A stretch of 13,328 nucleotides of DNA from a candidate division TM6 bacterium GW2011_GWF2_32_72 (GTDB taxonomy: Bacteria > Babelota > Babeliae > Babelales > GWF2-32-72), in contig LBON01000009.1 of NCBI GenBank assembly GCA_000989525.1, positions 1 to 13,328 on the forward strand, read 5' to 3'. Below the pieces are notes generated by a model that saw nothing but the letters and a program-made list of their open reading frames with translations, was not told where the DNA came from and searched no databases. Position 1 is the first letter of the stretch. Every line of letters begins with the position of its first letter. The translations under genes and the position numbers were made by a program. Shown here piece by piece: positions 6,983-13,328 of the stretch.

Positions 6983-7627
6983 ATGAAAAAAAAATTTATT
7001 ATCTCCCTAATCTTTACTTCAACCATTTTATTTCTCGCAAACTGGGCAAAACAAAGTAGCGATATTTCTGGTAACCATAAACACAGAATAAATTTTTACG
7101 GAACAATAATAACCATAGGTAATCAAGACCAAGAAAAAGAAATTGAGAACATATCTATAGATAATATTTTCAAACAAATACCTGTTTATGTTACGCCAAC
7201 AACATTTACTCAAGACATAGATCCAAAGTCTCATATACTAAAATCCAACCCTAGGGACCTACTAGAAGACGTTAGGCTTGATCTTTCTGAAATAAAATCT
7301 ATAGAAACAAAACGAGAAAATAATAATCCAGTAATATGGGAATTCAGAGATAAAAAATATGGACAACCAGATAAAATAACTAATGAATTTATAGAAATAA
7401 TTGTAATATCAAATGATAAAACAAAAAACAGTTACTTAATAGAGCTAAGAAAAAACATACATTTTGATATAAAAAATCCTGCTGGACCAATAGAATCAAA
7501 AGTTAATTTTAAAGGTCTTTCAAAGCTATCAATAGAAGGCTATAAAGATAGAGAATTTGAGAAAAAAAATAAAATAAAAGAAGAAAAGACTCAAGAAAGT
7601 TTCGAGGTAAACAACAAAAAATTATAG
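6983..7627 (+). CDS. Exported protein of unknown function
   Basis: I do not recognise a family. The 214-residue product starts behind an AGAAGGG site. Residues 1-23 form a signal peptide (MKKKF, hydrophobic run ISLIFTSTILFLANWA). The mature part looks strand-rich, with alternating hydrophobic residues (INFYGTIITIG, FIEIIVISND, SYLIELRKN), and closes with a Lys/Glu-rich tail from about residue 190. It has no Cys after the signal region, no transmembrane helix and no catalytic motif. A small envelope or secreted beta protein is the most that can be said. It is transcribed divergently from the Bax inhibitor operon and is followed by a 16-bp hairpin, so it is probably monocistronic. Confidence 0.6.
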   Translation: MKKKFIISLIFTSTILFLANWAKQSSDISGNHKHRINFYGTIITIGNQDQEKEIENISIDNIFKQIPVYVTPTTFTQDIDPKSHILKSNPRDLLEDVRLDLSEIKSIETKRENNNPVIWEFRDKKYGQPDKITNEFIEIIVISNDKTKNSYLIELRKNIHFDIKNPAGPIESKVNFKGLSKLSIEGYKDREFEKKNKIKEEKTQESFEVNNKKL

Positions 7628-7640
7628 TAAAATATAACAA

Positions 7641-7695
7641 AATAAAATATTGCATGCATATTTTTTTAATAAAGATACACATGCAATATTTTATT
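7641..7695 (+). terminator. Long AT-rich hairpin, probable terminator
   Basis: Perfect 16-base inverted arms, AATAAAATATTGCATG (7641-7656) and CATGCAATATTTTATT (7680-7695), have a 23-base T-rich loop and are followed by TTCCGG. It lies just after the exported unknown protein and before thioredoxin. Few GC pairs and no clean T-run follow, so termination is likely but not certain. Confidence 0.5.
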
Positions 7696-7778
7696 TTCCG
7701 GCTTATTTATGGTAACTTATTAATATATCACAATTTAAAAAATACAAAGTTATAACTTATAATTATTTGGGAGAAAAT

Positions 7779-8102
7779 ATGGCTGTTTTAATAATCACAA
7801 ATGAAAATCACAAAATCGAAATCGAAGATTCAAAAATTCCAGTTTTAATAGATGTTTATGCTCCATGGTGCGGACCTTGCCAACATATGACTCCAATTTT
7901 AGATGAACTTGAAAAAGAAATTGGCGACAAATACAAAATATGTAAAATAAACGTAGATGAATCTAGAGAACTTGCAATAAAATACGGCATATCCTCTATC
8001 CCTGCTTTTATTTTTATAAAAAATAATCAAATTGTTGCAAAAGAAGTTGGATACATAAGCAAAGAAGACCTAAAAGAAAAATTAGAAAAATATTTCGGAT
8101 AA
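7779..8102 (+). CDS. trxA: Thioredoxin
   Basis: This 107-residue protein begins at the ATG at 7779 behind GGGAG; an in-frame TTG at 7767 is upstream of that site and is rejected. Thioredoxins reduce cytosolic protein disulfides and are recharged by thioredoxin reductase. The redox motif is WCGPC (Trp30 to Cys34), with the conserved VDVYAPW-type strand before it (here IDVYAPW), the KINVDES strand (56-62), and the cis-proline in SSIPAF (Pro75). Length and motif spacing match canonical TrxA. There is no signal peptide, so it is cytosolic. It stands alone between two hairpins; no reductase gene is nearby. Confidence 0.95.
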   Translation: MAVLIITNENHKIEIEDSKIPVLIDVYAPWCGPCQHMTPILDELEKEIGDKYKICKINVDESRELAIKYGISSIPAFIFIKNNQIVAKEVGYISKEDLKEKLEKYFG

Positions 8103-8129
8103 TTTTTCTTTTAACTAATAAAGAAATTT

Positions 8130-8170
8130 AAAAATAGCGGCTGCTTTATTTTAAAACAGCCGCTATTTTT
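8130..8170 (+). terminator. Bidirectional intrinsic terminator after thioredoxin
   Basis: A perfect 14-bp stem, AAAAATAGCGGCTG (8130-8143) and CAGCCGCTATTTTT (8157-8170), with a 13-base loop. The GC-rich core and flanking A and T runs make it functional for trxA on the plus strand and for the nuclease gene on the minus strand. Confidence 0.85.
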
Positions 8171-8201
8171 TACGCAAAAAATCACTCTCTATTTTAAAAT
8201 C

Positions 8202-8319
8202 CTAAACTAAATCTCGTACTAAATATTCATTTATATTTTTAGCTTCGCTAGAAAAGTTAACTCCGACAAGCTTTATTTGTGTATTATTCACATTTTTATT
8301 TTTTGCCTGATATGCCTCA
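8202..8319 (-). repeat. Repeat copy 1: 3' end of AAA-ATPase-like/nuclease gene
   Basis: Colinear without gaps with 13211-13328. There are four mismatches, all within the first 19 bases (the last codons), and the remaining 99 bases are identical. Similarity stops essentially at the stop codon; the downstream flanks differ. Confidence 0.95.
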
Positions 8320-8462
8320 TGTTGTAATGCTTTTTTAGCCGATCCGTTTAATTTAAACTCAAAAATATATAACACTTTATTTGTTTGCACTAACAAATCA
8401 ATGCGTCCAACATTTGTAGCTCTTTCAACATCAGGTCTTAGGTTAACTAACTGCAAAAGCAA
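8202..8462 (-). pseudogene. C-terminal PD-(D/E)XK nuclease fragment of a frameshifted AAA-ATPase-like gene
   Basis: This is the detached nuclease end of the ATPase-like gene that ends in another frame at 8495. The first internal ATG is at 8462, but the frame is open upstream of it and continues the family sequence (STIPYTIAID, then EKYYQTIFFLLLQLVNLRPD) to about 8530, so this is not a separate gene. The nuclease motif is visible: GRIDLLVQ supplies the aspartate and YIFEFKL the E-x-K (Asp22, Glu35 and Lys37 counted from the ATG). It ends NINEYLVRDLV at TAG 8202-8204. The type is the PDDEXK_9/DUF1703 domain that usually closes these proteins. The final 118 bases recur almost unchanged at the right edge of the window. 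Confidence 0.8.
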
Positions 8463-8494
8463 AAAGAAAATCGTCTGGTAATATTTTTCGTTAT

Positions 8495-9760
8495 CTATTG
8501 CAATAGTGTATGGTATTGTTGAATAAAACTTTTTAATTTTTCTAATGCAATGCGCAAGTCTATTAATTCAGTATTAATCGTCGAAGAGCTATGCTCGGTC
8601 ATTACGGCCAAAATACATTTTAGCAGCGAATCTTTTACTTCATAGTTCGGCATCTCAAGAGCATAACGGTCATACACAGAATCATAATCTTTTATTGTTA
8701 CATAACCAGCCTGAAAAAGCAGTGCTGCCAGTGGTATATTTTCAATATTAAACGACATAAGTTCATTCATATTAGCTTTTAAATTTTCAAATGACTCGAT
8801 TGGATAATTTTTTTGCTTTAAAACTTTGATTAAAAATGTCGGAGTCCCGGATTCAAACCAATAATTTCTAAACTTTGCTTTATGTAAAAAATTAAGCACA
8901 GAAAATGGCGTATGAAGTCTTACCAACTCTTTACCATCCACTTCTTGCTCCTCATCACAAAAACAATACCCATTGTACCAGGCATGAATCTTATTTTTTA
9001 TTTCTTCAACATCTCCACTTTCGACAACTTTTTTAGCATCTGCGATTTTCTGCAAATGCTCATGAAAATAAAAATTAATTTCGTCTTTTGTGTAACCAAC
9101 AAGATGCGCAAATCTAGAATCCATAGAAATATTATCCAATTGGTTTAGGCCAGAAAAAATGCTCGTCTTGGAAAAACGAGTAATTCCAGTAATAAACACA
9201 AAGCGAAGATACTTATCAAGACCCTTAATACAGGTATAAAATTTTCTCAATACTTCTTGAAGTTCTTTTGCTTTTTGCAAGTCTTCAATATGATTTATTA
9301 TTGGCGAGTCATATTCATCAATAATTATTACAACATTTTGCCCAAACTTTTCTTGTAATAAAACAATAAGATCTTCTAGCATTTCTCCCGGAGTAGTTTG
9401 AGCAATTTTAATCAATTTATATGATTTTGCAATTTTATTAAGCTTACGCATTAAGCTACTTGTTAAATCTTCAGGCGCATCCGAATCTCTCATTGATAAA
9501 TCTAAATAAATTACTGGATTCACTGACCATGAATAGTCTGTATTTTTATCAATCCACAATCCCTTAAAAAGATCGCGATTACCAGAAAAAAGTTCGCAAA
9601 GCGTAGAACATAAAAGTGATTTACCAAATCGACGTGGACGCGAAAAGAAGACACAATTTTCTTGAATTAATTCATAAATATACTTTGTTTTATCAACATA
9701 AACATAGTCACCATTTATAACTTTTGAAAATGTCTGTAAACCTATTGGAAGCTTCTTCAT
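8495..9760 (-). CDS. AAA-ATPase-like domain protein (N-terminal part of frameshifted ATPase/nuclease)
   Basis: This 421-residue frame starts behind an AAGGG site. It matches the AAA-ATPase_like family (PF09820): opening LPIGLQTFSKVI and YVDKTKYI, an atypical P-loop RPRRFGKSLL (41-50), Walker B VVIIIDEYDSP (143-153), FITGITRFSKTSIFSGLN (189-206), WYNGY (261-265), and SGTPTFL (304-310). Full-length members have about 510-570 residues and end in a PD-(D/E)XK nuclease. Here the frame ends early after KSFIQQYHTLLQ, because one base is missing in or near the T5/A4 runs at 8525-8534; restoring it joins SF to YSTIPYTIAID and the nuclease end, giving about 519 residues. The family is greatly expanded in some host-associated bacteria, and its biological role is unclear. 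The short product may be non-functional, or the break may be a sequencing error. Confidence 0.9.
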   Translation of the reverse strand: MKKLPIGLQTFSKVINGDYVYVDKTKYIYELIQENCVFFSRPRRFGKSLLCSTLCELFSGNRDLFKGLWIDKNTDYSWSVNPVIYLDLSMRDSDAPEDLTSSLMRKLNKIAKSYKLIKIAQTTPGEMLEDLIVLLQEKFGQNVVIIIDEYDSPIINHIEDLQKAKELQEVLRKFYTCIKGLDKYLRFVFITGITRFSKTSIFSGLNQLDNISMDSRFAHLVGYTKDEINFYFHEHLQKIADAKKVVESGDVEEIKNKIHAWYNGYCFCDEEQEVDGKELVRLHTPFSVLNFLHKAKFRNYWFESGTPTFLIKVLKQKNYPIESFENLKANMNELMSFNIENIPLAALLFQAGYVTIKDYDSVYDRYALEMPNYEVKDSLLKCILAVMTEHSSSTINTELIDLRIALEKLKSFIQQYHTLLQ

Positions 9761-9993
9761 AAAATCACCCTTACAACAAAAAGTAACACAAATTTTTTTT
9801 ACTACTATTTTAAACCAAAACCCCTTTTATAAAACTATTGATGTCAATATTAACAATATTGGGCTTTATCTACAACTTTTTTTGCATAACGTTTAAAATC
9901 TTCCTATACCAACCCCCCTCACACCAAAAACAAATCCCCCTCTAATTTTATCAAAAACCAATTTTAAAAAAATTAACCCCCCCTGTTATGTAA

Positions 9994-10007
9994 TTTTTCG
10001 CGAAAAA
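9994..10007. repeat. 14-bp perfect palindrome
   Basis: TTTTTCGCGAAAAA is a perfect palindrome immediately left of the 20-bp tandem repeat and about 90 bases before the start of the large exported gene. It may be an operator half of a regulatory cluster. Confidence 0.5.
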
Positions 10008-10044
10008 ACTTACAATCTACATACAAAACTTACAATCTACATAC
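10005..10044. repeat. Two exact tandem copies of a 20-bp unit
   Basis: The unit AAAACTTACAATCTACATAC occurs at 10005-10024 and again at 10025-10044 without mismatch. It sits upstream of the 922-residue exported protein gene, in a position where it could bind a regulator or be a simple slippage duplication. Confidence 0.9.
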
Positions 10045-10056
10045 AAATATTTGTAT
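10041..10056. promoter_or_regulatory. 16-bp perfect palindrome, candidate operator
   Basis: ATACAAATATTTGTAT overlaps the end of the second 20-bp repeat and lies 42 bases before the ATG at 10099. Its size and symmetry suit a dimeric DNA-binding repressor; no regulator gene is adjacent, so function is inference. Confidence 0.45.
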
Positions 10057-10098
10057 TTTATTATTATGTTTATTTTTTATTAAAAAAAGGGAAAAATA

Positions 10099-12867
10099 AT
10101 GATTCTAAAAAAATACACAAATCGCATGATACTAACAATTAGCACACTAACAATCTTAATTACAAATACTCCAACAAAAATTAAAGCCTATATACCTCCA
10201 ATTAAAGGCCTATACGAAATATTCACTCCAGATGTTATAGGTATCGGTCAGGCGTTAAAGGCCAAGGGATGGATTGAAAATGTCTATGATTTTGCGCCAG
10301 AAGATAATTTAGCAAAAAAAGTAATAACATCCTTTTGGCATAAAATAAGTGAAAATGAACAATTAAAACCTACTGAGCTTGCCCCTGTTTCTGAGATTAC
10401 TCCTCAAATATTAGGCCAAATTTTAAAATATATTAGAACGTTCGAAAACGGCAATAAAGAAGAGCGTGAAAAAATTGCAGCAGCCTGGAATAGCCAATGT
10501 GATGACTATATCAAAAATAAATTACCTTACAAAGTAAAAAATGATATTAAAAAGGCTATCGAAGAGCTTAATAAAAAAAATGATGAAAATACTAAAAAAA
10601 TCGCTTCTAATAAAAATACAGAAGAAATTAAAAGTGAACTAAAAAAATCAGACTCAGAAATAGAAAAATTAAAGAAAATAATTAAAACACTAACTAAAGA
10701 AAACCAAGCAAGTGAAGCAGAAATCAAAAAAACTGAACTCAAAGAAAAAGAAGAATCTCGCACTAAAAATCAACTGCTTTTAAAAGAAATTGAAAAGGCA
10801 AAAAAAGATAATCTAGACTTTCAAAAAAAATTAAAGAAATTTAATGACAATAATCTACAAATAAATGAAATAGAAAAAAAAACAAGTAATATAAAAAATA
10901 ACACAACTAAAATAATTGAAGAAATTGAAAAATTAGCTGCAAGCCAAGACTTTATACCAGAAACAGCAGAAGCAATATTATGGGCGTTTTTTGAAGATAA
11001 ATTTACATCAGAAAATCAAGATGAATCTTTGATAAATTTACTTTTATTCATAAACCCGATAGATAAAAAAATTTTAAATACTATAATACCAATAAAAGAA
11101 TACAAAGAAGAATATAAAAATTTTGAAAATGCTATAAAAAATTTACATGATATATTCAAAATTGATAAAATCGTAAAAGAATATGACCTGTCAACTTACA
11201 GCTCAATTACTGCAACAAGAATAAAAAATCTCCCTCCAATTATCGATTCACCTAAAATGGAATTTCAAAAAAACAATATGGAATTTCAATATAAAAATAA
11301 TAAAAGATCAGAGTATGAATTTACTACCTGTTTTGAATCTGCAATACTGGACACATTGAGTATTTTACTTTATAATCCAACAAACAAAACCTATGACCTT
11401 ACACTTCTACCAGATAGCTCTAAATCAAGTGAATTCTTCATAAATATAATTGATCAAGTATTTAAAGAAAAAACTGACTCAGGAAGTCTTATAAACCCAT
11501 CAATAATAAATACTAAATTCAAAAACTGGATAAATATAATAGAAAATAAACCCGGTATAGAATATTTCGACAAAAAAAACATTAACGATAAAACAATCAA
11601 CTATAATTTAAATACAAGAATCGAAAATTTAATAAAAATATTAAACGAATTTTTCAATTTAGGCCTAGAAATTACAGACAATCACAAAGATCCAAAAACC
11701 TTAGAAATAAATAACTTTAATAAAATAATAGAGAACCCAGAAAATGCACAAGACTTTTTAAATAAAATATTTAAATTTATTTCAAAAAAATTAAGCACTG
11801 ATGACCAAAAACAAATTAATAAAAATCCTAGAAAGATTACTTTTTCATACGAGTTAGATAGCTCACGTAAACCAAGTATACCAAATTTTGAAATATCAGA
11901 AAATAAAGTAAAAATAAGCGGCTCATTCGGAATAATAAACATAAAAATTGAATACCCTAAATTCGATATTAATTTTGATCTACATATTGAATCTGGTCAT
12001 GCATATATTAAATTCCCCGCAAGAGATAATATTATCATGAATTACTCTAATAATTTTAAAGAAAGACTTGGGATAAATTGTCATGGAAAAGAACCTGGGG
12101 TCCATTTTTATGATAAAAAAAACAAACAAAAACTTTTACCACTATTTATTTTGCTTGCAGATCTAAACATATTAGAAAAACTTACAGATCTAAACATATT
12201 AGAAAAAACAGATATTAAAATGCAAAATCTCTTGTTTTATTGCATGCCTTCAAAAGCAGATCAAGATAAGCTAAAATTTATGATAACAATTGCACGAAAA
12301 GGACTATTTGAAGAACAAATCTTTAAAAAACCAATCCAACAATTTATTGATAAAATATTCACAAACGAACAACTTAAATCAAATCTTTTAGACTCAATAC
12401 TGTATGTTAAAACAAAAAATAAAACAATAGATATAATAATTGATCAAGCAATTAAAAAAGATCCAAACTATCTACTCATAAAAATCTTAGACAAAACTTC
12501 TATAGATTGGAGTGAAAATATCGCAATTCAAATAATCAATAAAAATAAAAATTTTTATTTAAATAATCCTGTAAAATATAGATCAATATTATTGGACGCT
12601 ATTTCAAATAAACATAAAAATATAGTTGAATTATTATCCACAAAATACCCAGAAGATACACTTCTTCAAATCATGCAAGATAAACTTAATGAATGGACTA
12701 AAAACATCGCACTTAAAATAATCAACGATAATCCTAATCTAAATTTTACAAAAACCGATTTTTTTGGAAATTCAATACTTTATTATGCTACCAAGAATGG
12801 TCATAAAGATATAATTGAAGCTTTATCAAAATTAAAAACCAAAAATAATCATGAGAATAAGAACTAA
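10099..12867 (+). CDS. Large exported coiled-coil protein with ankyrin-like C-terminus
   Basis: This 922-residue protein starts behind a weak AGGG site. Residues 1-30 are a signal peptide ending KIKA. Residues 30-140 are a helical head. About 145-280 is a strong Lys/Glu coiled coil. A mixed domain follows (about 285-700), with TTCFESAILDTLSILLYNP (409-427) and later ESGHAYIKFPARDN (631-644); Cys411 and His634 stand out as possible catalytic partners, which is speculation. The C-terminal 170 residues look like degenerate helical repeats ending in one recognisable ankyrin unit (FFGNSILYYATKNGHKDIIEAL, at 888-909). A 9-residue tandem duplication occurs near 688-705. Ankyrin tails usually bind proteins and are frequent in effectors of intracellular bacteria. 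The signal peptide argues for export, so an envelope or host-directed role is plausible. It is monocistronic and convergent with cysS. Confidence 0.7.
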   Translation: MILKKYTNRMILTISTLTILITNTPTKIKAYIPPIKGLYEIFTPDVIGIGQALKAKGWIENVYDFAPEDNLAKKVITSFWHKISENEQLKPTELAPVSEITPQILGQILKYIRTFENGNKEEREKIAAAWNSQCDDYIKNKLPYKVKNDIKKAIEELNKKNDENTKKIASNKNTEEIKSELKKSDSEIEKLKKIIKTLTKENQASEAEIKKTELKEKEESRTKNQLLLKEIEKAKKDNLDFQKKLKKFNDNNLQINEIEKKTSNIKNNTTKIIEEIEKLAASQDFIPETAEAILWAFFEDKFTSENQDESLINLLLFINPIDKKILNTIIPIKEYKEEYKNFENAIKNLHDIFKIDKIVKEYDLSTYSSITATRIKNLPPIIDSPKMEFQKNNMEFQYKNNKRSEYEFTTCFESAILDTLSILLYNPTNKTYDLTLLPDSSKSSEFFINIIDQVFKEKTDSGSLINPSIINTKFKNWINIIENKPGIEYFDKKNINDKTINYNLNTRIENLIKILNEFFNLGLEITDNHKDPKTLEINNFNKIIENPENAQDFLNKIFKFISKKLSTDDQKQINKNPRKITFSYELDSSRKPSIPNFEISENKVKISGSFGIINIKIEYPKFDINFDLHIESGHAYIKFPARDNIIMNYSNNFKERLGINCHGKEPGVHFYDKKNKQKLLPLFILLADLNILEKLTDLNILEKTDIKMQNLLFYCMPSKADQDKLKFMITIARKGLFEEQIFKKPIQQFIDKIFTNEQLKSNLLDSILYVKTKNKTIDIIIDQAIKKDPNYLLIKILDKTSIDWSENIAIQIINKNKNFYLNNPVKYRSILLDAISNKHKNIVELLSTKYPEDTLLQIMQDKLNEWTKNIALKIINDNPNLNFTKTDFFGNSILYYATKNGHKDIIEALSKLKTKNNHENKN
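12154..12207 (+). repeat. 27-bp in-frame tandem duplication inside the large exported gene
   Basis: CTTGCAGATC... (12154-12180) and CTTACAGATC... (12181-12207) are adjacent 27-base units differing at one base. They encode LADLNILEK and LTDLNILEK, so the frame is kept. Confidence 0.9.
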
Positions 12868-12902
12868 GAGAACAAAATACTTTATAAAAATATAAAGAAA
12901 AA

Positions 12903-12926
12903 GGGCTGCAAAATAAAACGCAGCCC
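12903..12926 (-). terminator. Intrinsic terminator between convergent genes
   Basis: Arms GGGCTGC (12903-12909) and GCAGCCC (12920-12926) form a 7-bp GC-rich stem. On the minus strand it is followed by TTTTTCTTT, ending the cysS-tail transcript; on the plus strand a weaker CTCTTACTTTTT follows, so it may serve both. Confidence 0.75.
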
Positions 12927-12964
12927 CTCTTACTTTTTAAAATCAAAAAAATTTCGTAAAAATT

Positions 12965-13195
12965 TTACTTCAACTTCTTATCCTGTACCTCAACACCAAG
13001 CACAGCCAATTGATCGCGAATTTGATCAGCTAACGCCCAATTTTTATCCAGTCTTGCTTGCGCACGATCATCAATTAATTTTTGTATCTCTGGAGCTATC
13101 TGGACTTCTTTTTCTGCCAATGGCTCTAAAGTTAAACCTAGAATATCTGTAAGCACAGTTTTTACTGCACATAGTTCTTGTGGGTTATTGCACAA
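12965..13195 (-). pseudogene. cysS: C-terminal fragment of cysteinyl-tRNA synthetase
   Basis: CysRS charges tRNA-Cys; full enzymes have about 460-490 residues. Only the last 76 or so are here. The end is typical: an acidic APEIQKLIDDRAQARLDKNWALADQIRDQL helix pair followed by AVLGVEVQDKKLK. The catalytic HIGH and KMSKS regions are absent. The TTG at 13195 has no ribosome binding site and is not a real start: the frame is open to 13210, where it meets a TAG (13211-13213) that is also the stop of the neighbouring nuclease gene copy. The fragment is slightly richer in GC than its surroundings, as expected for a conserved core gene. Either the nuclease gene has inserted into cysS, with the 5' part further right, or this is a left-over duplicate end. 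The tail alone cannot be active. Confidence 0.8.
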
Positions 13196-13210
13196 AAATC
13201 TAAACCAAAC

Positions 13211-13328
13211 CTAAACTAAATCTTGCATCAAATATTCATTTATATTTTTAGCTTCGCTAGAAAAGTTAACTCCGACAAGCTTTATTTGTGTATTATTCAC
13301 ATTTTTATTTTTTGCCTGATATGCCTCA
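13211..13328 (-). CDS. 3' end of a second AAA-ATPase-like/PD-(D/E)XK nuclease gene (runs off window)
   Basis: Only the last 38 codons and the TAG stop (13211-13213) are visible. The encoded end, NFSSEAKNINEYLMQDLV, matches the broken copy at 8202-8462 except for two residues before the final DLV (MQ instead of VR). It lies on the same strand and its stop is in frame with the cysS tail that follows 15 bases later. Whether this copy is intact cannot be seen. Confidence 0.85.
   Translation of the reverse strand, partial: EAYQAKNKNVNNTQIKLVGVNFSSEAKNINEYLMQDLV
13211..13328 (-). repeat. Repeat copy 2: 3' end of AAA-ATPase-like/nuclease gene
   Basis: Gapless match to 8202-8319 with 114 of 118 bases identical; the copy probably continues beyond the window. 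Confidence 0.95.

Larger units (their letters stand above)
9761..10098. other. Intergenic region with divergent promoters, palindromes and C-tracts
   Basis: These 338 bases separate two divergent genes and contain no credible coding frame. The left part holds a T8 run (9793-9800), C4 (9821-9824), and a short inverted repeat CAATATT-AAC-AATATTG (9845-9861). The middle holds C-tracts: C6 (9913-9918), C5 (9936-9940), C7 (9977-9983), conspicuous in so AT-rich a genome. The right part holds a dense cluster of palindromes and a tandem repeat. I cannot assign exact promoter boxes. Confidence 0.6.

Noticed and set aside
7028-7234. Minus-strand 68-codon frame
   Set aside because: Antisense to a signal-peptide gene with a good ribosome binding site.
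7758-7763. TATAAT just before thioredoxin
   Set aside because: It would start transcription inside the ribosome binding site, leaving almost no leader; no matching -35 seen.
8912-9148. Plus-strand 78-codon frame
   Set aside because: Antisense to conserved parts of the AAA-ATPase-like protein.
9845-9861. CAATATT-AAC-AATATTG inverted repeat
   Set aside because: Short AT-only arms are expected by chance at this base composition, so it is noted only within the intergenic description.
9994-10056. CRISPR-like repeats
   Set aside because: The 20-bp units are directly adjacent with no spacers and occur only twice; no cas genes nearby.
10527-10763. Minus-strand Ser/Phe-rich frame
   Set aside because: Mirror of the Lys/Glu coiled coil; low-complexity shadow.
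11682-11942. Minus-strand 86-codon frame inside the large exported gene
   Set aside because: Antisense shadow of the 922-residue protein gene with no ribosome site of its own.

Overview
The window is strongly AT-rich, with A/T homopolymers, mostly ATG starts behind short AAGG/GGAG-type Shine-Dalgarno sites, and many genes with an N-terminal signal peptide. Several products are of kinds common in intracellular or host-associated bacteria: ankyrin-tailed coiled-coil proteins, the AAA-ATPase-like/PD-(D/E)XK family in more than one copy, and polymorphic toxins. This style fits a reduced-genome symbiont such as Candidatus Dependentiae (TM6/Babelia). That placement is inference from gene content and base composition, not from a marker gene.

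Layout. Bases 2-1673 (+) hold the 3' end of a probable polymorphic toxin: a helical stalk region, then a toxin-like domain in a different frame, then two tandem paralogous genes that look like immunity proteins. Bases 1757-4116 (+) hold two exported proteins: a helical protein of unknown role and an AAA+ ATPase with a signal peptide, a cysteine cluster and a C-terminal hydrophobic pair. A tRNA-Ser(UGA) follows, and a perfect 12-bp hairpin terminator separates it from a convergent minus-strand operon (6791 to 4395). That operon encodes a Bax inhibitor-1/YccA-type membrane protein and an exported protein made of four tandem Cache-like domains.

Bases 6983-8102 (+) hold an exported unknown protein and thioredoxin, each followed by a hairpin. 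Bases 9760-8202 (-) hold an AAA-ATPase-like/PD-(D/E)XK nuclease gene broken by a one-base frameshift. A 338-bp intergenic region with C-tracts, palindromes and a 20-bp tandem repeat precedes a 922-residue exported coiled-coil protein with an ankyrin-like tail (10099-12867, +). At the right edge, on the minus strand, only the C-terminal tail of cysteinyl-tRNA synthetase remains. It directly abuts the 3' end of a second, nearly identical copy of the nuclease gene, which runs off the window.

How the genes relate. The most coherent system is the toxin-immunity cassette at the left. The exported ATPase, the helical proteins and the large ankyrin protein are plausible envelope or host-interaction factors, but nothing in the sequence fixes their targets. 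The two nuclease copies and the cut-off cysS tail show recent gene dispersal and rearrangement. Two genes are frameshifted at or near homopolymers, so sequencing error must be excluded before either is called a true pseudogene.
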